A stretch of DNA of 64,000 nt from Lithodes maja (lineage: Eukaryota > Arthropoda > Malacostraca > Decapoda > Lithodidae). The stretch is taken from NCBI GenBank assembly GCA_037953745.1, contig JBAKBP010007926.1:31421-95420 (forward strand). Reading direction: 5' to 3'. A model generated the notes under the pieces. That model made no database searches and was not told where the DNA came from. It was given only the letters and a program-made list of their open reading frames with translations. Below are positions 45,101-54,675 of this stretch, piece after piece (within the stretch, counting starts at the first letter, position 1; every line of letters starts with the position of its first letter). A program made the translations under genes and the position numbers.

Positions 45101-45334
45101 CATTCATGCCACTAACATTCCACGTAGCCATTCTCAGAATGTCCGAAGGCATGTCCTTAGTCAGTCGTGGTTCGTCAACGTTGGTTCCGTCCGCATCCGA
45201 GGCTGTTCGTTCGTTTTTCTTTGCTTAGATATTTTTTCCGGGTGGGGGTCGCAAGCCCACCGACCCAACCTCTTTAGTCGCCTCTTACGACACGCAGAAG
45301 GCACGTGGGGCATATTCTATTCCCTAACCCCCAT
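42125..45334 (-). mobile_element. Full-length RTE-type LINE with 12-bp target duplication
   Basis: 3210 bp on the minus strand between direct repeats GCGAACAAGCAT at 42113-42124 and 45335-45346. The 3' end has an (ATAG)n tail. A 5' leader of about 180 bp precedes the ORF. Size and single-ORF layout fit RTE-type elements. The intact frame and exact duplication point to recent insertion. Confidence 0.9.
42141..45152 (-). CDS. RTE-type LINE ORF: AP-endonuclease plus reverse transcriptase
   Basis: An uninterrupted ORF of 1003 codons. Endonuclease: MATWNVSGMND (about 8), MTETKWKG with the catalytic glutamate (about 38), IGDMNGKVGD (about 143) and LSDHYVV with the catalytic histidine (about 245). 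RT: APGTDGV (about 515), MDLEKAYDRVDREGLW, LKQGCVMSPWLF, and FADDTVLMSD carrying the catalytic aspartates (about 745). C-terminal region LTYGSEAWTL and RWFGHMERM of unknown role. All key residues I can check are present, so the product could be active. Fragments at 24006, 29815, 31118 and 48486 are from the same family. Confidence 0.92.
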   Translation of the reverse strand: MPSDILRMATWNVSGMNDGTKEREVLEVLVNARLDVCGMTETKWKGSDVREWECGMGVCAGVSEGTAREGACLFVSSKWKECVREYGSVGSRIVWVRMKVGIQTWVIVCVYAPTEDILERKKEEFWMNVEACLEKFDKNIRIFLIGDMNGKVGDRKVEGVVGGWGVPSEVNGNGSALVDVCVGRRLWIANTFFRHRIIHRYTWKWMLTMKDKTVVERKSLIDYVCVDERMKKSVMDARVYRGIGGGLSDHYVVVAKVRIQKKWVRRAGGRREEGGMVRRVERLQEEEVREEYRRAVERRLGGFDLEVMEEVEEMSKVFKDEICAACEEVCGVRRRGRGVKGTAWWTEEVRIAVEEKKKAYREWLGSRGNEDSERQKRARYVESKRVVKRAVKESKRRVDEEFGRNLSVKWRESKKLFWKEVKKVREGSKGNSKGVKDKNGRMLAEKQERVERWREYFSELQNERNEEPANIAGYGMGGRRREVVEEEVGIRRSEVWEAMKRVKLGKAPGTDGVCGEMLRYGGEIVIEWVWKMCKLAWEKGSAPDDWKTGIIVPLYKGKGERGVCGNHRGICLLSVVGKVYSRVVIERVRVRTEKWIGDEQGGFRKGRGCVDQIFTLNCVVEKYLEKKQKVYVAFMDLEKAYDRVDREGLWKVLRIYGVEGKLLKAVKSMYEGAKAAVRVESEQSEFFDLNVGLKQGCVMSPWLFTVHMDGVMKEILSRAVDVGVSLKREGIEWKLPILLFADDTVLMSDNEWELQGLVNEFGTVCEKRNLKVNTGKSKVMVFERGEVTECEVKLNGQAMEIVNSFKYLGSVLSKDGTMDEEVQERVQQGKRVVGTLKAVTRNRMVSMEVKKSLHDSVVIPTLTYGSEAWTLVERLRPRVRAVEMNYLRSACGVTWRDRQTNEEVRRRCGVEVDVLESVKRNNLRWFGHMERMESERMTKRVYESEVEGQRGRGRPNMRWKDGVRNYMNEGGAGWGEGRRLTGDRGAWGRFVRGHPFGDHSVRQ

Positions 45335-45346
45335 GCGAACAAGCAT

Positions 45347-45785
45347 GGCCTTATAAATAAGTAACTGTTACGAGCATGTGACATATAAGGGAATCAATAA
45401 GTCTAGCTAAGAATCTATCAGCTCGAAGTAATGCTAGAAGCAAGCAAACTATAAAATGTTAGAAGCAAGCAAACTATAAAAGCGAAGTGACCTTGAAAAT
45501 TTAATACAAGTAATATTTCGGGAATAATGTAGGCTACTTTACGACAAAGAAAACTTTGAATTAATAATATCTTAAGAGTTCAACGTGTAGCCTGAGGGCA
45601 CACGAATAAGTAAATAATTAAATGCAAGCATTGTATAGGATATAACCTATTATAACAATAATCACTTACTACGACGAATAACCCATATTAAGAATGGCGA
45701 AGCGGTACCCATATACTTTCGGTGTGGACAGGCATGGACGGAGGCCCTCTGAAACATACAGGCGATTACTCAATTCATGATAAAT
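45347..45785. other. Unassigned interior of the gene-less DIRS-type element
   Basis: AT-rich, with a short direct repeat AGAAGCAAGCAAACTATAAA near 45430-45480. No gene seen. Confidence 0.4.
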
Positions 45786-46061
45786 ACGCTAGAAAATCTG
45801 GCATCACGTGCAAGGGAAGCATAACGACATAATAGCTGGAGGGCAGAGGCACCGGGAGGTTCGAAATGATAGATTCTTCTTTAAATTCTTATTTCTAGTG
45901 GTATTCATTTTCAATGACGAGCCCTTGGTAAGATGTAATGGGTATTAACCAAGGATTGTTTATTATGCTATATATGCAACGGTTGTGATAAGAACTCCGG
46001 GGAATCCCGAACGGGTCCCGGAATCTCAGCCTATATATAGTATAGACTCTTCGTCATTGAC
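45786..46061 (-). repeat. Right inverted terminal repeat of the gene-less DIRS-type element
   Basis: Inverted copy of 35283-35562, followed by a short right-end extension to 46080. Confidence 0.88.
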
Positions 46062-46096
46062 GAAGGAACCAATACTAAATAGTAGAACATGTCAAT

Positions 46097-48229
46097 GTGG
46101 ATAGCCCTATAGGTCGTAGTGACCATGCCTGTATAAGTTCTAGTTGCAATAATAAAACAGAGAGGGATAATAGAAGCAATCAAAAAATATATATGTATGA
46201 TAGAGCAGATTATGAGATGCTGAGAAGGTGTTTGGACATTGACTGGGGGGAATACTTGAACAGTGAAGACGCTGAAGGAATATGGAGGAAGATTAGAGTA
46301 AAACTGGAGAATGCTATATCCAAATGTGTACCAGTAAGGGAATATAAGGATAAAACAAAATTGAGGAAAAGAACGAACCCAGAATTACCAATGAAAAGAA
46401 AGTTGTGGACAATGATAAGAAGAAAGAAACGATTGTGGGATAGACTAAAAGTGTTAAAAAAGAACAGGGGGTCTAGTATAGAAGCTAAAGAAGTGGATTT
46501 GGAACGTAGACAAATAAACAATAAAATAAGGTGGGAGACAAGGAGGGGGGTGAAGGAGAGGGAGAGAGAGATTGCAAAAAACGTGAAGGATAATCCAAAA
46601 ATATTCTGGAAGTACATTCAGGAAAAGTTAACAAGAAGAGTAGGTATCCCAGAACTGATAGGAGAATTGGATGGTAGGAATAGAGCAGAAACTGATAAGG
46701 AGAAAGCAGAGGTGCTGGGGAAATACTTTGGGGAGGTACTAACAGTGGAGTCGGATGATGCAGTGCCTACTATTTCCATCAAACAGGCACCGGCACTAGA
46801 ACTAATAGAGTTTTCCCATGCTAGAATAAGAAGGGCTATAGAAAAAATGAACAGAAGTAAGTCCCCGGGACCGGATGGGATACATCTAAGAATCATAAAG
46901 GAAGGAGGTGAGATGTTAGTAGTGCCATTAAAAATATTATTTGAGGTGTCTTTTAATACAGGACAAATCCCAATGGACTGGAGAGAGGCGAACATAACAG
47001 CTATTTTTAAGAAGGGAAAGAGAAATGACCCAGGAAATTATAGACCAGTCAGTTTGACAAGTGTCATGTGTAAACTAATGGAAACAGTAATTAGAGAAGG
47101 AATAATGGAGCATATGAAATCAAACCAACTTTTCAGTGGGAGACAGTTCGGATTTTTGCCGGGGAGGTCGACGGTACTACAGCTAATTAAGGTGGTAGAT
47201 GATTGGATGCAAATTCTGGAGGATGGTGATGTTATAGACGTGGTATATTGCGATTTTATGAAAGCCTTCGATAAGGTCCCACATAAAAGGTTAATAGAGA
47301 AAGTTAGAAGCTATAATATAGGGGAGAAATGTGTGAAATGGATAGAAGCCTTCCTGAAACATCGGAGACAGAGGGTACTGGTGAATGGAATAGGCTCGGG
47401 GTGGAGGGAAATTACAAGTGGGGTACCTCAGGGATCTGTGTTGGGACCACTACTGTTCGTTATATTTATCAAAGACTTACCTGAAGTTATAACTAATGGA
47501 AGTGAGATATACCTGTATGCGGATGACACTAAGCTGTATAGAAGAGTGAGGAGTAAGGACGATGTGGGTTTGCTTCAAGGAGATGTGGAGGGCATGAAGG
47601 GATGGTCTGAGTCGTGGTTAATGCCTTTTCATCCAAAAAAATGCAAGTACATGCGGATTGGGACAAGCAAGATAGACAAGGTAGGATACAGTATGTATGA
47701 AGCGATGGAGGAAGTTAATGCAGAAAAGGATATAGGAGTAGTGATAGATAGTAAGTTAAATTTCTCAGAACATTTAGCGGAAAAGATAAACAAAGCCAAT
47801 AGAATTGTAGGGCTGATAAGGAGGACATTTGTGTCACTTGACGAAGAAATATTCAGGAATCTCTATACAGCGCTGGTTAGGCCGCACCTGGAATATGCGA
47901 ACCAGGTGTGGGCTCCATATATGGTAAAGGATATAGAAGCAGTGGAGAAAGTGCAGAGGAGAGCTAGCAAGCTAGTACCAACGTTGAAGAACGCGGGCTA
48001 TGAGCGGAGGTTGAGGACACTGGGGCTTCCGACACTGGCATATAGGAGAAAGAGAGGGGATATGATAGAGACTTTTAAGATAGTGTCAGGAATGTATGAT
48101 GAGGATGTGTGTGAAGGTATCTTCTTGATGCGGGAGGGAACAAGAACGAGAGGACACGCTAAGAAAATTTACAAAGAAAGAAATAGGCTTGAAAAGGCAA
48201 AGAACTCATTTTGTGATAGTGGTAAATGA
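46097..48229 (+). pseudogene. LINE endonuclease end and reverse transcriptase (CR1-like)
   Basis: An open frame of 710 codons. It begins within the endonuclease (PIGRSDHACI, the catalytic SDH) and holds RT with SKSPGPDGIHL (about 255), KKGKRNDPGNYRPVSL, CDFMKAFDKVPH (about 405), SGVPQGSVLGPLLF, LYADDTKLY (about 490) and the tail RPHLEYANQVWAPY. A frame change near 48190-48229 separates the last segment VVNEWNALPQYVVDSESI (to 48443). Because the 5' parts are split off by insertions, the LINE is dead. Confidence 0.88.
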
Positions 48230-48485
48230 GTGGAACGCACTTCCCCAGTATGTAGTCGATTCCGAATCAATAAGGAAGTTTGAAAGTAATCTTGATAAAG
48301 CATGGGGAAGACAAGATTTGAAGTTTGTTTATAAAGCAAAAATACAGAATAGTAAAAATGTTGCGTCTGCTACCGCCGCCGCCAACACCGTGAACGACCG
48401 CAGCAGTGCAAGTACTGGCATTGAGCTGGATACACAGGCCTAGTTTGCCTTTTTCCAGAGGATCTACTGTAAGAAACTGTAAGAA

Positions 48486-48695
48486 TAAACGACGAATGAG
48501 GAAGTACGAGAGCGGTGTGGTGTGGATGCGCTGGAAAATGGAAAAAGGAACACTTTGAGATGGTTCGTCCATGTGGACCGTATGGGAAGTGAGAGAATGA
48601 CTAAGACAGTGTGCGAGAGTGAGGTGGAAGAACAGAGAGGGAGAGGAAGACTGAAAAGGAGGTGGAAGGATGGAGTTGAGAGGAGTTGGAGTATA
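48486..48695 (+). mobile_element. Diverged RTE LINE 3' fragment
   Basis: Shares TGAGATGGTTCG.CCAT and AGAGAGGGAGAGG...GGTGGAAGGATGGAG segments with the RTE 3' region. Joined directly to the end of the CR1-like LINE. Confidence 0.75.
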
Positions 48696-48712
48696 CACTA
48701 TACTGTACAGTA

Positions 48713-48845
48713 CAGGTCTCCCTCGATATACGATTGGGTTACGTTCCTGAAAACCCAATCTTAAAAGGAAAAATCGTATAGCGAACACTAAAATTAATGG
48801 GGTAAATGGGGATGAGTTCTCGGATCGGATAGTGAGGGAGACCTG
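48713..48845. mobile_element. pogo/Tigger-like MITE, 133 bp
   Basis: Ends CAGGTCTCCCTC and GAGGGAGACCTG, flanked by TA. The internal CGATATACGATTGGGTTACG is typical of Tigger-type ends. Confidence 0.75.
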
Positions 48846-48852
48846 TACCAGT

Positions 48853-48886
48853 ATATATTCTTTTATTCTATCCCATCATGAGCTGG
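48853..48886 (+). pseudogene. Decayed copy of the exon F acceptor and start
   Basis: TTCTATCCCATCATGAGCTGGAGTA repeats, with changes, the exon F acceptor region (48920-48945). The AG of the acceptor is lost. Confidence 0.55.
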
Positions 48887-48933
48887 AGTATACACTACAT
48901 ATTTATTTTATTTTTTTTATTCTACCCCATCAG

Positions 48934-49043
48934 GCACTGGAGTACGCGCTGCAGATCTTCAACTACTTCTTCACTGCGGTCTTTATCCTGGAGTCCATAA
49001 TGAAGGTGGTGGCCTTGGGCTGCCGACGCTACTTTCAGGACAG
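48934..49043 (+). CDS. Ca-alpha1T: T-type calcium channel alpha-1, exon F (domain IV S2)
   Basis: The acceptor CATCAG is at 48928-48933, the donor GTACGA at 49044, phase 0 in and 2 out. It encodes ALEYALQIFNYFFTAVFILE then SIMKVVALGCRRYFQDR, the S2 helix of domain IV; the intracellular end is the usual F..D start of the S2-S3 loop. The next exon (S3 onward) would begin in phase 2 and is not found up to 64000. Confidence 0.94.
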
Positions 49044-49129
49044 GTACGAGTCACGAGTCTGGCTTTATTTTGGTCCCTTCCTACTAACTAATCACTCTTT
49101 AATGCTTTCCATCTATTGATATTTTTGTT

Positions 49130-49520
49130 TAATCTCTATAGCATACTTTTGATGACCCATTTGATCTATATATATTTTTGTTTTAGTCCTTCTCCGTAAT
49201 CTTTTGATGACCTAATTGATTTATTTACATTTTTGTTTTAGTCCTCTGTAGTAATCTTTTGATGACCTAATTGATTTATATATATTTTTGTTTTAGTCCT
49301 CTGTAGTAATCTTTTGATGACCTAATTGATTTATATATATGTTTGTTTTAGTCCTCTGTAGTAATCTTTTGATGACCTAATTGATTTATATATATTTTTG
49401 TTTTAGTCCTCCTTAGTAATCTTTTGATGACCTAATTGATTTATATTTATTTTTGTTTTAGTCCTCCTTAGTAATCTTTTTATAACCTAATTGACCTATT
49501 AATATTTTTGTTAAGTTTCT
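49130..49520 (+). repeat. 55-bp tandem repeat, about 6.5 copies, with splice-acceptor-like units
   Basis: Unit starts near 49146, 49201, 49256, 49311, 49366, 49421 and 49476. Each full unit contains GACCTAATTGA, then a T-rich tract and TTTTGTTTTAG, i.e. a branch-point-like CTAAT, pyrimidines and AG in the proper order. It begins about 90 bp after the exon F donor. Confidence 0.8.
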
Positions 49521-50510
49521 ATTGATCTATTAATATTTATTATTTTCTGTGTGGTGGGTATGTGTGTTTTTATTTCATCATTGTTCTGCTAAATCTTCAA
49601 TATGTTATTTGCACAAAGTGATTTTGATAAGTTTGTCTGTTTGTGTCGTCCCAGTTTTGGTTTGTTTATTTTGCAAGTTTTACATTATAATTTATATTGT
49701 GCGGTGTCTGGTTTTGGTTTGTTTGCTGATCAAGTTTGTATATTATTATTTTATTCCTCCTTGGCATCCGAAAGACCCTTTTACTCTTTTGATAGTAATA
49801 TTTTTGTTTCCTTTTCTATCATTCCATCTCTCCCCGACAAGCTAACTCATATCCTTCAACCTTTCCAAGCTGTTGATATGTTGATATTCTTGTTCTCCCA
49901 TTTGGTTTGTTCCATCCTTTTCTTTGGCTAACTAACGAGTCTAAAGTTTTTTTATGCTAGATTTCTTTTATTTATCCTTCCCTCCCTTCTTAGTACTCAA
50001 ATGGTTTGTTTACGTTGTCCATCTTTTGTTTATTCTTCCCAAGTGCTGCCTTTTGTTTATTCTTCCCGAGTGCTGCTTTTTGTTTTGTTCCATCCCTTGA
50101 TTTTGTGTCTTTCTTCTTGAGTGCTGCTTTTTGTTTTGTTCCATCCCTTGATCTTTTGTCTTATTATCTTACCCTATTATGTTACCCAATGCTACACAAA
50201 CCATCTCCTCCACCTTTAATGTTTAGTCCGTTTTTATTACAGACGTTCATCACCTCACTTTTGGATATGATATTTTCTCCACCCCTACCATAATTGGTTT
50301 CATTCTCCCTCCTACTAAAAGTGATTTTCAGTTCTTCTATGTCAAGATGTAATAGTATGACCCCCCCCCCCCAGGCTATATAAATGGTTTGTTGTTGCTT
50401 ACCCCGGAACCATACCGTTGATTCTGATACATTTTTGAGTTGTCACTAATTTGTGTTATGTCCCCCTCCTCTTGATTCTTCCATCTCAGTGAGGTATCAT
50501 TGGTTTTACT
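49521..50510. other. T-rich intron
   Basis: Low-complexity T-rich sequence with a short tandem of TTTTGTTTATTCTTCCC(A/G)AG and GAGTGCTGCTTTTTG units at 50010-50160. No gene seen. Confidence 0.5.
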
Positions 50511-50521
50511 ATAGCTACCCC

Positions 50522-50634
50522 CAGATGATTTTACTCAATTTGGTAAGGACCTCTGGAAGTCGAGGGATTGAACAAGTGCTTGCTTTAATCTTTGACTTCG
50601 AGAAATCCTTCTGAGAGGTGCATAAAATCATCTA
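50522..50634. repeat. Hairpin (MITE-like) repeat
   Basis: The arms AGATGATTTTACTCAATTTGG and ATAAAATCATCT are inverted. Related to 19727-19833, and a single arm-like piece lies near 51355-51385. Confidence 0.5.
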
Positions 50635-51074
50635 TTAGCTATATTGGAATTTAATAACCCATCGTACTGACGATGCTACTTATATAAACGAGAACGACTC
50701 TCTTTCATAAATTATTCATTCCAACTTGGCTGATTTGTTGTTTTTTGCCTTTATGATTTATAGATATCCCTATTGATTTGTAAAACCCTCCCTGATATAT
50801 GTTTAACAATCCCTGAGTATCACGTGATTCATGTGTCCTTGGCTTCATCAGTAATTTTGTCTAACCTTACAAAGTTTTTAGTTCATGTCCTTGGCTTGAT
50901 CGAGTCATGTGATGGATACATTTTTTAGTTGTCCCTCGTTTTTTTTGTTCATCTCAATCCCGATAAATATATTTACCCTTAAGTACCTTATATTATGTGA
51001 CTCCTTCCTAAGCCAAATAAAATTACCGTACCAGCAGTAACTTGAATTAAATATCAAACCTGTTAATAAATTAA

Positions 51075-51299
51075 CCCTTTCACGCACGCATGGATGCAGG
51101 GGTTGCCGATTAGCAATCAGAAATAGAGTTCTCTCAAACTCATAATTACCTCTCCAAAATTAGTGTTCTGCCCACAGCTAACTCAAAGACAACTGCAAGG
51201 TTGAATTAATTAACTAAAGGTTTCTAAACACCACTCATGGTCACAAAGGCTTTAAAGTATCCCAGAAGAGGCTCAAATTGCATCCTGTGCGTGGAAGGG
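51075..51299 (-). mobile_element. piggyBac-type MITE, inverted copy
   Basis: 225 bp between TTAA sites (51071-51074, 51300-51303). Ends CCCTTTCACGC and GCGTGGAAGGG. Same family as 37619-37845. Confidence 0.8.
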
Positions 51300-52162
51300 T
51301 TAAGGAAGTTACTGGTCATAGATTTATTACCCATTTGTTCGAAGAACATCTTTTCAAAGCTGAATAAAATCATTTGAGGGTAGACAGTGAAAGAGTTAAT
51401 GGTATTTTAGCTTCCACCTTTACCTATTCCATCCTATTCCATCCTAGGCCCTTCTTTGTCAATATTCATTTGTGCTTTAAGTTTTCTCATGCTGTAGTTT
51501 TGGATTTTATTCTCCCTAACATGTTTTCTTCGCTCCCTTTGTTTCTCTTCCACTCCAAATTCTGGCTTCACAACCTACCAGCTTTATTATTAGGTTGATC
51601 CCTGTGCTTTTAATCAGTTTAATTTTACGCCAGCAAATATACGGTTCAAAAGATTTATCAAGTTATTCATTTGATCTTGGATACCCTGTTTGACATAATT
51701 TTGAGATACGATCACATTCAGTATTTGCTATAGACTCATCAGTGTGGCTTGACTGGAGTGACCTTCATTTAGTGGGAGTGGCATATAATAATGTAAAACT
51801 TGCAAAATAAAAAACAAAACAAAAACAAAAAGTAAGCAGAGGTTATACAAGAAACTTCAAGTTTAAAATGCTTGATTAAAATTATTGATTTCAAATTTTA
51901 GAATACAGTCACAATAATTGACCTTAAAAAGATTATATTTATGTAACAATTTACTTGCATCAAAACGATGGCTTGAATAAAATATAAAGCTTCCAGCAAT
52001 GTTAAAGTTGTTGACTAGATTAAAAAGGTGTATTGGTGATAGCACTAATAATTTCATTCACATATGCATAGCCTACGTGAGTTGCAGTTGGGGTGTGTGT
52101 ACATGCTTAGATTGATATGCAGGATTCGAAGTTGCATAATTAATCGTAGGCAGTGTCCACCA

Positions 52163-52250
52163 TTCTTTAACTGCCTTCGTGGTGTAATGCATAAGGTGTT
52201 GATATTCGGTGTGAGCGTCCTGGGTTCGAATCCACGGACTGCCACATGTG
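52163..52250 (+). mobile_element. tRNA-like SINE head, copy 1
   Basis: CGTGGTGTAATGCATAAGG (A-box-like) and GGGTTCGAATCC (B box). A similar sequence lies at 52580-52665. No proper cloverleaf. Confidence 0.55.
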
Positions 52251-52453
52251 TTTGTAATATTTCATTAATCGATTTTAGGAGTAGAGTTGGCTGTTGGATA
52301 GAACATAATAATAAGATAAATTTGTCAGTGTATTGAAAAGATCAGCGAGTTTTTATAGTCACTTGATACCAATAAACTCTTCCTATACCACTTAGCAGCC
52401 TTATGCCAATAACAGTAAGCAAAACATATAATAATAGTAATACAGTAATAATG

Positions 52454-52454
<1 letters not shown>

Positions 52455-52492
<38 letters not shown>
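52455..52492. repeat. (AAT)n microsatellite
   Basis: About 12 AAT units between the two tRNA-like sequences. Confidence 0.8.
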
Positions 52493-52579
52493 GCCAATGT
52501 CACAAACCTCACCCCGTTGATACTCGAACGTAAATTTACATACAGTACCTGTATACAGTATGCTTTTTAACTGTGTTGG

Positions 52580-52665
52580 CATACTGTCTTGATAGCGTAA
52601 TGCATAAATGCGCGGAATTTCGGTCTGAGTATCCTAGGTTCGAGTCCTTGGAGTGCCATATGTAT
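52580..52665 (+). mobile_element. tRNA-like SINE head, copy 2
   Basis: GATAGCGTAATGCATAAATG and GGTTCGAGTCC at A- and B-box spacing; diverged from the copy at 52163. Confidence 0.5.
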
Positions 52666-53036
52666 TAGTTGATTTCATAAATTGAGTTTCGAAGAAAAGT
52701 TGGTTGGTGAAAAAATATGAATACTGTACATACCGGTAATCCATATTCATGTGATAGCTGCACTTCGTGTTCCTCTATCTCTTGCAGCATCATTATCTTA
52801 CAAAGCCCAATTCTTTCAGAGCGTGGACAAGTTATAAAGTTATAAGCAAAACAAATAAAATATAAATAAATAATATTAATTATAATAATTACGTCACATG
52901 AGTTTGGGCTTAATCACTACATGATAACTTATAGTCGCTCTGAGTAACCCAGACGCAGATCATGTTTGATAGCCTAACAGCTTGGTTAATGTTTACTTGT
53001 CATACTTGTACAAAGGGTACCACTTCCACTACTATG

Positions 53037-53240
53037 GTCCGTTCATTCTAGGTTGGGCAGAAATCGTAACCTCTAACCTCTGTAACTCAAAAAGGGCTAG
53101 AGCAAATGGGCTGTCAATTTATACACATTTCCTAGCCAAGTCTTCCTATGTGGTAGAAATATTAGCTTAATTACGCTATCCCTTTTTGAGTTATGAGAAG
53201 TTAGGGGTTACGATATCTACCCAACCTAGAATGAACGGAC
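53037..53240. mobile_element. 204-bp MITE with 4-bp TATG duplication
   Basis: Terminal inverted repeats begin GTCCGTTCATTCTAGGTTGG and extend imperfectly to about 60 bp. TATG flanks both ends (53033-53036, 53241-53244). Superfamily not assigned. Confidence 0.75.
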
Positions 53241-53244
53241 TATG

Positions 53245-54539
53245 GGCACTAATTCAGGGACAATATTAAGTGCCAAATAATTGTGTTGCACATTAAAATT
53301 TTGTAACTCCACTGTACAGTATTATAATTGAAGTAATTTTAAAGTAGGGTGATAAATTCATGACAGGTTTATGTGATATACATTCATGAAATAAATGTAC
53401 AGTACTCGATGAAGGTATATTTGCTGGAGATTGTTTTTATTTGCATAACACTTTCTTTTTCTTCATTGGACCTGAGTGAGGGATAGTGAATGCATGTGTA
53501 GCATTTCCTAATATCAGTATCTTTACTAAACAAAATTTTTGCTGCTAATTCTGGACAACAAATTAATTACACCTTATTAGATAATATAAAATGAATTAAC
53601 ATAATCTAATGTAAGTACAATAGGCTAGATATAAGTATGTGTCTAGTCATATACAATATCCAAAATTTATTACAGAATACAAGCTTTCCAAGCATCTTCA
53701 TGTAATTGATGACTATACAAATGTAAAATGCAATAACCTGATCAGACAATATCTTTAACTCATAAGTATATAATATCTTCTCTTGCAGTGTCAAATATGT
53801 AGTCAAAATGTGTGGAAATGCCTATATGACCTACCATATTTTATGCCATATAAGAGACAATTTATTATCTTAAATATATCTTTAAAAGTATCCCTGTGTT
53901 TTCCAAGGCAAAGGTACAGTAACTGGTGCTGAATATTAGATTTGTTCATGCTAATTGGGGTGCAACTTATATGAAGGGGGGTCTTATATGGCAGAAAATA
54001 CAGTATATATCAAATGTTATAACTGTTTCTTCCCGTACACCTTTTCTTGTATGGCGGTGGATTCCTTACCTCCTTCCTCCTCCCTCCACCCTGGTCCTCC
54101 TCCTCCTCCTCTTCCTCCCACCCTCCGCCTCGCCTCCTGCCGGCCAAAACAATACAGCGAGGAGTTTAGGTGAGGCGGGTATAATCTAGGGACCCTTTCG
54201 GTAGACGGAGAGCGGACAACTACTAACATCTACGCAGCTGTATGACTGTAAACCACTTTTATTGTTTTATGCTCCAACCTCAGGAAAAAGGTTTGTAGTA
54301 ACCGGTGTAGTTCATAGCATCACTATTACTACCAAAGTTATAGGTCAGGGCAATCATCACTAATATATATAAAAAAATATATATTTGTTTTACACATAAG
54401 GCAGCCGGGCTTAAATTACATTTTTATTATAGGGCAGAGTAGTCTATTCATATGCGGTGATCCTATTTAAATTGTACAGAAAATCAGTGAAAATAGTACT
54501 CGCTAAAATAGGATAAGTTGAGTTAGATTAATGTACAGC
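53245..54539. other. AT-rich intron
   Basis: No gene seen. A CT-rich stretch is at 54060-54125 and a (GTAT)n run at 54540-54556. Confidence 0.5.
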
Positions 54540-54675
54540 ATGTATGTATGTATGTATATACTCAGGCACAATACCCCATAGCTGGGGGTGGCTGACTCGA
54601 GACAGAGCCCACAGAGCCCAAACAGAAACAACATTTAAAGTTTCAATTCTTAGGGTCCGGGACCACTTTTGCGTT
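54540..54675 (-). repeat. Dispersed repeat, left half
   Basis: Inverted relative of 26585-26700. The LTR element that follows is inserted in this repeat; the other half resumes at 63361. Confidence 0.75.

Larger units (their letters stand above)
35222..46080 (-). mobile_element. DIRS-type element without DIRS genes, carrying tandem arrays
   Basis: It has inverted terminal repeats (35283-35562 and 45786-46061), unique outer ends and an internal complementary region (35634-35740) matching both ends. The complementary region is near the left end, so by comparison with the element at 11655-19704 the sense strand is minus. The interior holds repeats, MITEs, a SINE and an RTE LINE, but I find no RT or tyrosine recombinase. 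Removing the element restores the LINE codons GAT-ATA-GTA-GAA with no target duplication (placement ambiguous by about 2 bases). About 7.2 kb without nested insertions. Confidence 0.8.
31216..48481 (+). mobile_element. CR1-like LINE, split by two large insertions
   Basis: Its pieces lie at 31216-32975, 35045-35221 and 46081-48481. ORF1 and the endonuclease start are in the first piece, the middle of the endonuclease in the second, its end plus RT in the third. The pieces join in frame at both seams (GDLNF to PRINW; NEEDI to VEHVN). The 3' end has a short tandem of ACTGTAAGAA units. Frame breaks in ORF1 and at the C-terminus show it is dead. Confidence 0.85.

Noticed and set aside
42030..45228. 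Long plus-strand frames opposite the RTE ORF
   Set aside because: They are antisense shadows of the minus-strand endonuclease-RT gene and are low-complexity serine/proline/threonine-rich.
52163..52250. Functional tRNA gene
   Set aside because: Promoter boxes are present but the cloverleaf stems do not pair; a similar degenerate copy is nearby.
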